Positions 45,883-56,306 of a stretch of 64,000 nucleotides of DNA are shown one piece after another. The notes under the pieces were generated by a model, which saw only the letters and a program-made list of their open reading frames with translations, did not search any database and had not been told where the DNA came from. This DNA comes from Forficula auricularia (lineage: Eukaryota > Arthropoda > Insecta > Dermaptera > Forficulidae), in the NCBI GenBank assembly GCA_024734495.1, contig JALMQS010000820.1, positions 248,001-312,000 of the forward strand, given 5' to 3'. A program made the translations under genes and the position numbers. Numbering within the stretch: position 1 is the stretch's first letter; the number at the start of each line of letters is the position of its first letter.

Positions 45883-46362
45883 TTAGTAAATTGGCAAAAG
45901 GAATATACTAGGCATGAAATGTAATAATAAAAATAAAAAGAGACAATGTGCATATTGAGCATCAAATATTCTCAGTATGATAGGGATATCTTTAGAATTA
46001 TGAATATTGTTTCGTGTTTTAATTATTATTCCTGGTTTATTCTTCATAGGTCTAGTGATTGTTTTTACCTTATCTGTTTCAATTGTACTTACCGTATTTA
46101 TAGGCCTCTCTTTCTCAAGTAGATTTATAACAGTTTGCTGCATCGATATTTTTCCATTTAGTTATTTTACTTGATTGCTATCATCATTTTCAATTTCTAT
46201 CTTATGTCTATCTTATAGGTTAGATCCATCCGTTTTTTGAGTTATATACCCGATATCTCGTAATCTGTTTATCAGATCATTTTTGTTTCCGGTTGTTGGC
46301 AAGTTCTCTTCTTCAAGTATTTTTACCAATACTGCCTTTGTCATCTTATTCATATCTACCAT
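45883..46362 (-). pseudogene. SAP-domain gag-like relic
   Basis: From the Met at 46362 the minus strand encodes MNKMTKAVLVKILEEENLP and TTGNKNDLINRLRDIGYI, the LxxxLxxxGLxxxGxKxxLIxRL pattern of a SAP domain, which binds DNA. A TAA at 46213-46215 interrupts it after 49 codons and a second TAA follows 16 codons later. The same frame then continues from 46143 to 45883, encoding a basic, polar stretch. SAP domains at the N terminus of gag-like proteins are known in insect LTR retrotransposons, so this is probably the start of a decayed gag; a host SAP protein is less likely because no introns or further domains follow. Confidence 0.6.
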
Positions 46363-46392
46363 CTTGCCAAATTATATAATATATATTCAAAT

Positions 46393-46760
46393 AAATTTAA
46401 TATATATTCAAAAATTAAATAATATTTATGAGAAATTTGTATATATGTTTTAAATTGCCGGGGAGAATTTTATCCAGTAAGTTGCGCGCCCTGTCGACTG
46501 TTTACTGAACTAGTTGTTCAGAGGTTAAGATTTAATATTAATATTAAATAATTAATCCTTGAGTAAAAGATTGCACTTTATTATTAAAAATGTTAATGAG
46601 CACTTAAATTACACTTATATAACACTTTTATTTATTAAAAATACACAAAAAACTGCCTTAACTATCAAAACAAATCTCGAGCTAAGCACATGTGTTATCT
46701 ATATAAATTTTACTGGTGAGTAAAAAAATCTTCAGCCCAAGTGATAACTCTTTCAAACAA
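46393..46760 (-). other. Possible leader/LTR of the SAP element
   Basis: Directly upstream of the SAP frame on the minus strand lie, in order, ATATAGATAACACATGTGC, an AATAAA signal, AT-rich sequence and GTCGACAGGGCGCGCAAC. This resembles an LTR R/U5 and primer region, but no second LTR is present and the ends are undefined. Confidence 0.25.
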
Positions 46761-47125
46761 CAATGTTCGTTTAATTCTCGATAAAATGTCTATATATATC
46801 ATATAGGGGTCCTTTTTTTTATTTTATAATTAATATAAAATTCTAATAAAGAAACAATATTCAATTTTTCTTTCAGATCGGTATCTAATTGTTGTTCTAG
46901 AACATTCAATCAGAAATTTTGCAAGTAGAAAATTTATTTCTAATGAAAATGGATTCGAAAATAGACCATAATGATGATTATTTTTTCTGAAATCTTGAAG
47001 TCTAGTTCCAGATTCAAAATTTAAAATTAGCCCTTTTATTTTTCCAAAACTTCCCAGTAGATTTTCAGATTTTTATTTTAGAGGAAAAAATTATCAGGTC
47101 AAATTGTTATGTGTTTTCCTGTATC
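46761..47125. other. AT-rich intergenic stretch
   Basis: No recognised feature. Confidence 0.4.
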
Positions 47126-47129
47126 TACA

Positions 47130-47192
47130 TATAAATCTCAATGTTTTAAGGAATTTTATGACTTTATATTGGGCCTCGGGTTGGGCAGCCCT
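47130..47192 (+). mobile_element. hAT-like transposon end fragment
   Basis: ACATATAAATCTCAATGTTT...CGGGTTGGGCAGCCCTGG matches the segment at 47641-47750. CCAGGGCTGYCCAACCCG-type ends with GGCCCGCGG inside are typical of some hAT transposons. Only one end is present. Confidence 0.55.
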
Positions 47193-47640
47193 GGTTTAAA
47201 TCGAATGGGATTAAAGAGGGATATGAGGAATTATAATTTATTTTTTAAAAGAGTCACGGATATAATAATCCCAGACTATCCACATGTAAGAACCTGCAAA
47301 AATCTGAAAGACAAGTCCTGACAAGTTTTAGTCCAGGAAAGAAATGATTAATTAATTGTGATTGTTCTAGAAAACCCTAAATCCTTGTCTCCTTGTATAA
47401 GAATGATAACTATAGACTTTATTGGAGTCGTAGCATAAAAATTACTGAAATAATAAATATTTTAGAAAATGAAAATATGAGAAGAAGAAGAATTTTTAAA
47501 TATTCGAAACTTCATTATTTTTTTTATCTTATATAGTTGAGCTTATAATTTTGCTTTTAGTGAATTTTATTCTTGAAAAAAGCTTCACGTATTCTACAAA
47601 TGTACATTAATATTTCGAAAAAGTGAATAAATATATCTCT

Positions 47641-47750
47641 ACATATAAATCTCAATGCTTTAAGGAAGTTTATGAATTTATGTTGGGCCACACTCAGTGC
47701 AGTGCTGGGCCACATGCGGACCGCGGGCCACGGGTTGGACAGCCATGGCA
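47641..47750 (+). mobile_element. hAT-like transposon end, second copy
   Basis: It repeats the 47130 segment and is more complete: GGGCCACATGCGGACCGCGG then GCCACGGGTTGGACAGCC. The opposite end is not in the window. Confidence 0.55.
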
Positions 47751-48489
47751 TAAATGAATGACCGGATTTTAAAAATGTATATATTTAAACTATTTACACA
47801 TATTATCACCCTAATGCGCAAAGGTCTTAACTTCAAAATAGGTTGTTTTACAGGAGGAGGGCTATAAAACTGGTTCTGTAGCAACCAAAGCAAATAAAAT
47901 ACGGCCTTTTCTAATTTAAGATAGACTAGAAAGAAACTTTTTGGAGTTATAACTTTTTCTGTGCTTGTGAAATGGACCATTAGCTGTTTGAATAAAAAAA
48001 ACCCTGGAATTTATAAAAAGTGGAGTTACGACCTTTGGGCATTAGGGTAATGATATAATCAGTCATACATAAAAATAAAGAAAAAATTAAATTAATTTTT
48101 CTTTAAAAATACTGTCATTTTTCAATTTTCTGTCAAAATATTTACATTTTCTTTCTCCAATATCATTTTTTTCTTTTTATAATTTGATCAAAATTAATCT
48201 CTTATTCGTATTAATAAAGCCAAATTGTTTTTTTGATTGCTTAGCTTTCTCAATTTTGCCTTCACTTATATTCTAGTTGAAAATGTTAATATGAAATCGT
48301 TCCATAATATTGTCCCATTTGGAAAAACCTTTTATAAAATAAGTGGGAAAAAATCGTAAACTCAAGGGATAGTTAAGTGATATGTTATTGGCTAGGAAAA
48401 CCTGAGACTCTGATTTCAACATCAGGGGCTGAAGGTAAGTTTCACCATGTCATATTTTAATTGAATATATGTATTTGGATTTGGATTTA
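47751..48489. other. AT-rich intergenic stretch
   Basis: No gene. A 100-codon minus-strand frame (47678-47980) overlaps the hAT end and is not protein-like. Confidence 0.4.
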
Positions 48490-48750
48490 AATACCAATCC
48501 CCTTTCCAATAAAAAAAGAATCATCGAAATCGGTCCATAAACAAAGAAGTTATGCAGTGAACATTCATAACAAAAAGGTCCAATACCAATGAAAAAACTG
48601 GACCAATCGTGTACGAGACTGAACCCAATGCAAAAAAAATCATTAAAATTGGCCCACATGGTAAAGTGAAATAAATGAACAAACATAAAAAAAAACAGAC
48701 ATTCCGTTGAATTGATAACCTCTTCCTTTTTTTCAAAGTCGGTTAAAAAT
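48490..48750 (-). repeat. 'ACCGACTTC' family, copy 4 (first half only, inverted)
   Basis: On the minus strand it starts TTTTTAACCGACTTTG and carries the repeated 'ccgatttcgatgattctttt' motif, ending at CCTTTCCAATAAAAAAAG on the plus strand. The palindromic second half is missing. Confidence 0.75.
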
Positions 48751-49279
48751 AAATACAAATGAATCATTCACAATCATCAAAATCAACCCAGACATGATAT
48801 AATATAATTACCTAGATCAAATTTTTAAAACATTTCTTCATTCAATTATTTTATTGCTAATTAGAATACATATATATTACAATGTGAACACATTTATTTA
48901 TACAACACCAGTGATGAAGTCACAATAAATTGGAGAAACGTTGCAATTGGTCTCATGTTTTAACACGGTGTTTAATTGTTCCTTTTTTCCTCTGATGTAT
49001 CACATCTAATAATACTGATAATGGAACTGAATAATAATACATAGTTAATAATAATAATAATAATAATTATAATTTTTTCGGATTTTCGGCCCTTCTAGCC
49101 ATCAGCCAATTTACGATACTATTATTAAATTATGTCTTCTATGTAGAGATCAGATTTTTAGCCTGTTGTCTCGAGTCCGATTCGAAACCGGGTCCATTTG
49201 ATTATCAGGCGTAATAATTAATTTAATATTATAGCTGCAAAGCCCGCCTTCGGCGGCCCTCTTGCTAGCCAGGTGGCTT
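48751..49279. other. AT-rich stretch
   Basis: No gene. An (ATA)n run lies at about 49028-49065. GTGATGAAGTCAC...GGAGAAACGTTG near 48909 looks like a much decayed form of the hammerhead-like motif. Confidence 0.4.
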
Positions 49280-49930
49280 ACCCCTTGGACCCCTCCCTCG
49301 AACACCACTCCCCCGAAACCCACCCAGCACCTCCACCCATACCACCACTCCAATGTACAGACAAAACTTTTATAAAAAAATTTTATATACACCCCTCCAC
49401 ACAAGCTTTGCTTAATGAGGGGTGTTGCAATAATTGTTAAATTTAATTTATTTTATTGTCTTTAATTAGTTTAAATTTTTTTACATATACCTACAATGTA
49501 TTTACTTATTTTTTTGCAAATAAATATTCTATTCTATTCTATTCTATTCTATATAGATAATTTCATTTAAATTAGTAACCATGACGACCCCCTGGACCCC
49601 CACCTCTTGAACCTCACTCCCGCCCCCGAAACCCACTCAGCACCCCCCACCCACCCCAACACCCCAATGTACAAGACAAAACTTTAATTTTATATATATA
49701 TAGATAATTTCATTTAAATTAGTAACCATGACGACCCCTGGACCCCCACCTCTCGAACCTCACTCCCCCCAGAAACCCACTCAGCACCCCCAAACACCCC
49801 TCCACCCCAATATACAGACAAAACTTTAATTTTATATATATAGAAAATTTTATTTAAATTGGTAACCATGACGACTGTTTTTGTTGGGGGACGGACATAG
49901 GTACATAGATAGGTACATACAGAGACAGGC
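49280..49930. repeat. C-rich minisatellite, period about 140-147 bp
   Basis: The unit TAGATAATTTCATTTAAATT...ACCATGACGACCCC...CACTCAGCACCCCC...ACAAAACTTTAATTTTATAT starts at about 49554, 49701 and 49841, with an older related unit at 49280-49400 and a truncated final one. A (ATTCT)n microsatellite (about 49528-49552) separates the old unit from the array. The frames within are artefacts. Confidence 0.75.
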
Positions 49931-50584
49931 ACAAATGCGCTTTAGTAGTATAGGATTATAGATTACAAAATAACAATAATGAAGTAGGGGTATTCTCTCC
50001 CTCTTAAGGTATTCATCCCTCTCAAATATTTTCAGCAACATCTTTTATACTGGCCTTTGAATTTATTTTTTCTTAATTAAATTAATATTTAAAATATCTT
50101 GAGCGAAGATGAATTTTGAAAAAATTTGTATTTTTCAAAATTCAAAAATACTCTCTAATTTTCACTCTATTTAATAGTTTCACTAAAAATTCATAGAATA
50201 TTTTAATTTATTAGAGATCTTTTTCCCTCTATTTTTTTGTTCTTTTTTTGAAATTAATTTCACTTTCAAATAATAAAACGATAAGAGGTTAATTAAAAGT
50301 TCTGCCCGCTTGACAATAAGTTCGAAACGTTCTTTGCTTGCTTGCTCCCTGTCCATGCTCACTTATTTTCTTAATGGGGTCCATTGAGAAGTTAACCCAC
50401 TTAAGTGCACTCGCTTCTCCCCAGGTACTTATAGTAAAATTACTTGACCGTAGAAACATAAAATCACTCCACTCGTTAAAATTACATACTTTTAAAAAGA
50501 GTTAATTGAAGGACTTAATGGAAGCCTTGGGAATTATGCAATTGTCGAGTCTCCTCTTTCGTCGAGACTATTTGTATATATATG
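49931..50584. other. AT-rich stretch
   Basis: No gene; TTCTTAATGGGGTCCATTGAGAA near 50370 is a short imperfect palindrome. Confidence 0.4.
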
Positions 50585-51373
50585 TATATGTTGCAGTAAA
50601 AACCGGTTTTTAGTAAGAATGCGTTCTTACTAGTTAAAACAAGTTTCACTGATACGCTTGTAGCAACTAGTTTTTACTGATGTCAAAAATGAATTTCAGT
50701 AAAAACGCATTTTGGCAAAACGACTCAGTAAAAACCCTCGTCAATGTTCATTTAGACTATATGTGACGAATTCGAATCAAATAACCCCTAAACTGTTTAC
50801 TCTAGGTCAAATTCCATTAAATGCAAAGTTTTAGAGGATGTAATTTTTGACATTTCATTTAAAACATTTTTGAAAATAAACACCCAAAATGAAGATTCTA
50901 GCCATTTGGACCAACTCAACCAAATTTTGTATAGGTATTCTGTCGGCTCCCGGAAGGCTAGAAATACAAAAACTAACCACCCAAAATGGGGGGAGAGTGG
51001 CAAAAATGAAAATTGTATCCTTTTGGATTAAATTGAACCAAATTTTGTATAAATATTCTGTGGGTCCCGGAAATTTTAGAAATTCCAAAATAACCACACT
51101 AAATGGGGGATGGAGGGGGGGGGGGTCAAAAATGAAAATTTTATTCTTTTGGATCAAATTCAACAGGGGTTATTTGATGAGAATTCGTCACATATGTATA
51201 ATCTAAATGAACATTGACGAGGGTTTTTACTGAGTCGTTTTGCCAAAATGCGTTTTTACTGAAATTCATTTTTGACATCAGTAAAAACTAGTTGCTACAA
51301 AGGTATTCAGTGAAACGCGTTTTAACTAGTAAGAACCTGTTCTTACTAAAACGGGGTTTTACTACAACACATA
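50585..51373. mobile_element. Foldback element, 'TTGCAGTAAAAACC' family, copy 2
   Basis: Outer arms: TGTTGCAGTAAAAACCGG...CGACTCAGTAAAAACCCTCG...CGAATCAAATAACCCCT, mirrored on the right through AGGGGTTATTTGATG...CGAGGGTTTTTACTGAGTCG to ACTACAACACATATAT. The arms are about 210 bp. The central 370 bp is the 'caccaaattttgtat...tctagaaatacaaaaac' repeat block, in tandem units of about 115 bp (50880, 50995, 51060). Confidence 0.8.
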
Positions 51374-52563
51374 TATATATCCTCCGATTTACAGTGAAGA
51401 TAGATTCCTTGGAAAACCCTGTAGATCTAAATCGCGGAACCGTTTAAAACGTAAAAACAAACTAATATCTGCATAATTGAGTCATATATTTTAATGTAAA
51501 AAAATAAGTACTTGGCGGACTTAGCGTTGCTCGGTAATTTTTTGTATTAGTTAAAAACGATTTATTAACATTATTTGTATTTTTGAACACAGGTATAAAA
51601 GGTCTATTTTTATTTTCACCCAGAATTAAATAAAATTGAAATAATATTTTTTTTTATCACCGATTTGACCCGCTCCCGCCATCATCAAGACATCGCTAAA
51701 AACAGTTTTGAATTTAATTGAAATTAAATATAATATCAATATACACGGGGGCTACTTCTTTAACCCTTTAAAACCCTGATCCTCCGAATCGTCAAGTTTT
51801 TTAAGAGGATGAAAATTACGTGCTAATAATAAATTATTTTATTCGGAATTTTTCATTTTCATTTTCCTTGGGCTGCCTTTGATTCAGCATTGAGTTCTAC
51901 CATCTTCAATAGAAAACACCCTATTTAAATGAAAATTTACTAATTTTAATATATAATAATATTTGGAATGAATTATTATTGGGTTTTAAAATTCTAGTTT
52001 AAGAATTTTATCTCTGTTTTAACTGAATACTTTTGAATTATCAGACCTCCCCGGTTTTAAAATAAAAACACCAACATAAAATAATTAATAAAAGGATATT
52101 GAAAAAAAAAATAATTATAAATTTTTATTTACCTACCCACCTGTGAATAATTACTTTAATTAAGAAAAAAACATGTCAAATTAAAAATAACCTGACAGAT
52201 CGATCGATATGTCGACCCGGAAATACTCTAATCCGTAATTTTCATCGAAGTCGATAGAGCCGTATGTTTTGAAAAAGATAAAAATAACACTCCTTAAAAT
52301 GGCAAATATATAAAGGTGGATGTAATTCATTTTACATTTATAAAACAGGAAATATAAGATCTTTAAAATATTTAATAACTGACCTCACTTTCATAGATCA
52401 TTAATCTTTTCTTCCTGATTTCTATCAATACTTAGTACTTAATGCGATTCTGGTTGGATGGTTGATGAATTAGGAACAATTTTAGATCGATGAGATTTGA
52501 GAATAAAACCTGTAATTAACAATTGTGTTTGGTCTTTATCTTAATTTAATTTTTAATCTTCAG
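51374..52563. other. AT-rich intergenic stretch
   Basis: No gene or repeat that I recognise. Confidence 0.4.
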
Positions 52564-52635
52564 GGATCAGTGGCTAAGAGGATTTAAGAGTCTTGCTCTT
52601 GTAAAAAACATGGCTGTTCGAACCCCGGATGATCC
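52564..52635 (+). tRNA. tRNA-like sequence (pseudogene or SINE head)
   Basis: Exactly 72 nt. GGATCA at the 5' end pairs with TGATCC at the 3' end (six of seven acceptor pairs). TGGCTAAGAGG fits the A box, and GTTCGAACC occupies positions 53-61, exactly where the B box/T loop should be. TTTT follows at once, a pol III terminator. The D stem is partial, the T stem is poor, and the anticodon arm is best read with CTT (Lys) in a 7-base loop. These defects argue against a working tRNA; an eroded tRNA or a tRNA-derived SINE head is likelier. Confidence 0.4.
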
Positions 52636-52837
52636 TTTTGTTTATAATAAAAAATATTTTCTTTGTTCTATAATCTAATTTAATTAATAATTGTCTTTCA
52701 ACGTTGCCAAGTTGGGATAGGGCCTCAGGTTAAAGAAAAACTTATGTTCGACCTTTTCGTATCTGATTGGGAGGGGTTTAAATTGGGGATTTTTTTTAAG
52801 GAGGTCCTTTCGTCGCCAATGTTAAATAAAAAATATT
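52636..52837. other. AT-rich spacer
   Basis: No recognised feature. Confidence 0.4.
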
Positions 52838-53306
52838 ATTGTGGTTTGTGTGAAATTTGAGGTGTTTCGGAAAAATTTATAACAGATGTTAGGTTAGAAG
52901 AAAACTATTTGGTGTAGTTTTTTTATGTGTATTTAATATGGTGTACGTTTGCGCTGCAAAGGTTTCGGACGGAACAGTGGGGAGGAGGATCTCTAAGGGA
53001 ATAATAATTTTTTTAATTTTTTTAAAGATAATTTTCAATTCTTTGTGGTGTGTTTCTTTTGTTGTCAACTAATGTATTATTGTTTGTACTTGGTCCACAC
53101 GCATACACTTGTATTATTTCGCTCTAAAAAAATATAATCTGTGAATCAACAGGTGCTGAAGAAGGACTGTTCCGTCCGAAACCTTTGCAGCGCAAACGTA
53201 CACCATATTAAATACACATAAAAAAACTACACCAAATAGTTTTCTTCTAACCTAACATCTGTTATAAATTTTTCCGAAACACCTCAAATTTCACACAAAC
53301 CACAAT
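52838..53306. mobile_element. Foldback element with perfect 141-bp inverted repeats
   Basis: The arms 52838-52978 and 53166-53306 are inverted copies without a single difference by eye, starting ATTGTGGTTTGTGTGAAATT and ending CGGACGGAACAGT at the inner edge. The 187-bp spacer is unique. At the inner edge of the right arm GTGCTGAAGAAGGACTGTTC...GTCCGAAACC has the hammerhead-like order, but no cleavage triplet follows. A flawless arm pair means either recent origin or gene conversion. Clean target duplications were not identified. Confidence 0.85.
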
Positions 53307-53866
53307 TATATACAAAACGGAAACCTTGGCTTCAGAAACAGTGATGACCTTCTACGAGTCTCCAATTAATATTTTAAAAAATATTAGATCATAACTATAA
53401 TTTAATTTTTTATAATAGTATAATTATCTATCTATGCTTTGGTGAAGTTTCAATCAAACATTAAACTGCAAATTTATGAAAATAAAATTTTTTAAAAAAA
53501 TTTCTTAGTCTTGTGGAAAATTAAGATCTTGGCACATTCTCTTTAATTATACTACTATTAGTTGATTATATAAAGTTAAAAAACGCTAAAAATTAGCTTT
53601 TTGAAACATACAGGTTTCTGATTCCGCGATATTTCAGTCCCCGACAAAACATCCCCCGACAAAATATCGTTCAGACAAAATAACCCTTCCCCTCGTGAAT
53701 ATTATGAGTAATGCAAATCGACTCCGGTTTGGTTAATATAAATTCCATTCGGTTCGGTTGGCTAACCCCAACCGAACCTTCTAAATGCCATCCCGAAAAT
53801 GACCTATACGAACACAACCAAGCCGAACTGAATATATATATTAACCGAACCTCCAAAAGTTTAGTC
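53307..53866. other. AT-rich stretch
   Basis: No gene. The phrase CGACAAAACATCCCCCGACAAAATATCG near 53642 is a short direct repeat. Confidence 0.4.
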
Positions 53867-54083
53867 CGGGCGGGGTGTGTTTCGGGCTCCCATTTTTTTC
53901 TAATCAAACACACATTGAAAACCGAACCAGCCAATCGTCGGACGGGGTGTGTTTGGGTCTCCCATTTTTTCCTAATCAAACACACATTGAAAACTGAACA
54001 GCCAATCGTCGGGCGGGTTGTGTTTCGGGCTCCCATTTTTTTTCCTAATCAAACACACATTGAAAACCGAACCAGGCAATCTA
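53867..54083. repeat. Three tandem units of about 72 bp
   Basis: GGGCTCCCATTTTTTTCTAA...ACACACATTGAAAACCGAAC...CCAATCGTCGG is repeated three times with offsets of 72 and 71 bp. Frames stay open on both strands across it only because the unit length is close to a multiple of three. Confidence 0.85.
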
Positions 54084-54268
54084 ATGTTAAATTTGAAAAA
54101 AAATAACGAAAAATTCTATGATGCGTTTATCGATAAATTTTGAAAAAAAGGAGCGAAGAATAAAATAAAATTTTAAAAATGGAGGTCTATTTTTTGTACA
54201 GCATCCCCTGTTTGAAAAGTCACCGCCCGCCACTGATACATACATCGGCGAGTCTGAGTTATTCCCAG
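54084..54268. other. AT-rich spacer, possible LINE 3' UTR
   Basis: It lies downstream of the minus-strand LINE stop codon. CACCGCCCGCCACTGATA near 54227 resembles an hAT-type end. Confidence 0.35.
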
Positions 54269-54370
54269 TCACAGCTCATTTCTCTTGTTCGGGCAGTCCT
54301 CGTAGTTTAGACCTCTGTTTTCCATGGCCGCTATCACTCCATCCAGCCATCTCTTTCTTGGCATTCCTCT

Positions 54371-54890
54371 TTTTAACCGACTTCAAAAGAGGAGGTTCTC
54401 TATTCGACTGAATTTTTTTTTGTCTATGTTACTTCATATCTCTGCCAATTGTGAACCGATTTTGAAAAAAAAATTTGCATCGGATTCAGTCTAGCTTCCG
54501 ATTGGTCCCGTTCTTTTTTCATTGGTATTAGACCTTTTTTGTTAGGTTTGTTCAGGCCTAACTTCTTTGTTTATGAACCGATTTCAATCATTCTTTTTTT
54601 ATTGGAAAGGGTGTATTTTAGGGATGGTGCCATATTAATTTGGTCAAGTTCTGATGATATGATCACTATTAATAACATCACTAAAAAGAGAAAAATAAAA
54701 ATAATTTTTAAGAAAAAATAAAACCGACTTCAAAAAATTAAATTCAACAAATAAAATACACTAAAAGGTATAAAATAATTATTATCTTATTTAGTTACAA
54801 CTAAACGACGAAATATTAACATGAAATTACTTTTTGAAGTCGGTGCCAAACAAACTATACCCGCCAAACGTACTAAGTAAGGTATATGTT
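54371..54890. repeat. 'ACCGACTTC' foldback family, copy 5
   Basis: Starts TTTTAACCGACTTCAAAAGA directly after the LINE C-terminal piece. It includes the inner ACCGACTTCAAAAAATTAAA...TTTTTGAAGTCGGTGCC and is cut off after GCCAAACGTACTAAGTAAGG. It must be younger than the LINE it interrupts. Confidence 0.75.
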
Positions 54891-55100
54891 TGGCCGTGTC
54901 TCAAGGCTCGTCGCGTTTATTAATAAATTCCTAGTTTAATTTGAAAAAGTCTGATTTATTTTATAAATACCTTGACCATTTGATATTGAAAAGTTCGAAT
55001 TAGAAGTTAAAAACCTATATTTGGTTTTATCATTATTTATTTCTAGACCCCAATTTTTTAAAATTCCTCTACTAGTGAATGGATATTGATGAGTCAGTCC

Positions 55101-55199
55101 AATGTTAAAAAAAAGAGAGATAATTATATCATCTTTTTTGTTATACAAAGCTGACGTTTCGGAGGTTTATTTCCTCCTTCTTCAGAGCTTTGAAAGGTC
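55101..55199 (-). mobile_element. 99-bp element with 9-bp target duplication
   Basis: AGTCAGTCC occurs exactly at 55092-55100 and 55200-55208. Removing the 99 bp and one duplicate rejoins the LINE RT frame region. The minus-strand sequence starts GACCTTTCAAAGCTCTGAAG and contains the hammerhead-like fold at 55146-55192, followed by an A-rich, ATTATC-containing tail. The phrase CTTTGAAAGGTCAGT is shared with the foldback at 34011-34275 (GTTTTGAAAGGTCAGT). It has no coding capacity. Confidence 0.8.
55146..55192 (-). ncRNA. Hammerhead-ribozyme-like fold
   Basis: Minus strand: stem I CAAAGCT, core CTGAAGA (55179-55185), an extra A, stem II GGAGG-AAATAAA-CCTCC, GAAAC, GTC (55153-55155), then AGCTTTG, which pairs perfectly with the 5' strand of stem I (seven pairs). 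Stem III is reduced to AC/GT with no loop, as in the minimal hammerheads of Penelope-like elements, which act as dimers. The extra A at the stem II junction departs from the canonical core. Confidence 0.5.
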
Positions 55200-55340
55200 A
55201 GTCAGTCCTACTAGTTTTCGAAGCATATAGTTAATGTCTTTTTCATCTTCGGATACAATGACCTAGTCGTCTGCAAATAGGAGGGTATATAATAAGTTGA
55301 ACTCCCCGATGTCCCTGTGGAATATATAACAAATTCACCT

Positions 55341-56236
55341 ACTGTGCTTAAAATTCACTCCGAAATTTAATAAATTCTAATTACTTTTAAAGTTTAATAT
55401 TAGAATGTCATGGATGTGCTCTAGTCACTCTAGTGTTGACTCCAGGGTATTAGTAAAAACTATCATAGTATAATTTTCTAATGAAATAAAAAAACATGAT
55501 AATAATAGTAATAAATTCGCTGGGGATATAAATGTAATGTCCATTAAGCTCTTAAGTATTTAATGTACTAATGAATAATATAACTAAAAAAATAAGCCAT
55601 CATCTCCGGTCATTTAATTAAATTAATTACAATTTTTTATAAGTATGGCTCATAACATTATAGTTTTTTACATATAAATTCTTATTAAAGTAGATGTATT
55701 TTCATTTTTCTTTTAAAACTCATTTCATTTATTTATTTATTTTCATTTGAACGGCGCTATTTTTTTTTTTATGCATGTACCTATACCTGTACCACTTATT
55801 ATTTTTTACTAAAGGTATTTTAGAAAAACACAAAAACAAAGGCGTAGCTACAATTCCATTTCATATTTTGTGAACTGAAAAATATAAAAGAGAGAGAACA
55901 CTTATATTTTTATAAATCAAACAACGTGTAGTATTTGGCGTTTTGTTTGTTTTTTTAGACTACAAAATTTCAACAAAGAAAGTTAGAGGAATTTTCTATT
56001 TGTATAATAAATACAGGTTATTGATTTTTTCCGGATTAAAATAGAGCATAATTCTTTAAACTTGTTTATTTTGTGTAATTCCCTGGAAGTCCAGCCTGGT
56101 TGAGGTCAATTATTTACAATTTATAATCTAGACCCTTCATGTTTTAACATTAAATACACATAACCAAAGTCCCGCACAAATTATATGTCATAATAAATTA
56201 ATTATGTATGTACTATTAAGAATTTACGATATCGAC
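55341..56236. other. AT-rich intergenic stretch
   Basis: No gene or repeat that I recognise. Confidence 0.4.
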
Positions 56237-56306
56237 CAGAGATTCCCAAACTTTTTTTTATCTCGTAGACCTTGCCAAGTTTTTCTGTTTTAGGTAGACA
56301 CCCTGC
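56237..56306 (+). mobile_element. hAT-like terminal motif
   Basis: CAGAGATTCCCAAACTTTTTTT...TCGTAGACC resembles the CAGTGGTTCCCAAACT ends of some hAT transposons. It stands directly before the satellite array; no opposite end was found. Confidence 0.4.

Larger units (their letters stand above)
54269..55340 (-). pseudogene. LINE reverse transcriptase, interrupted twice
   Basis: Three pieces in order on the minus strand belong to one LINE pol gene. First, 55330-55209 has LLYTLLFADD followed by a TAG where Gln is expected, then VIVSEDEKDINYMLRKL. FADD is the RT catalytic box. Second, 55091-54936 has NWGLEINNDKTKYRFLTSNS, the segment that follows the catalytic box. Third, 54367-54269 has GMPRKRWLDGVIAAMENRGL and a stop TGA at 54269-54271, the typical pol C terminus of this type of LINE. 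A 99-bp element (55101-55199) separates the first two pieces, and an 'ACCGACTTC' repeat (54371-54890) the last two. Some pol sequence between pieces two and three is also missing. Confidence 0.8.

Noticed and set aside
53671..54106. Frames of 121 and 131 codons on opposite strands
   Set aside because: Both are kept open by the 71/72-bp tandem units; no protein features.
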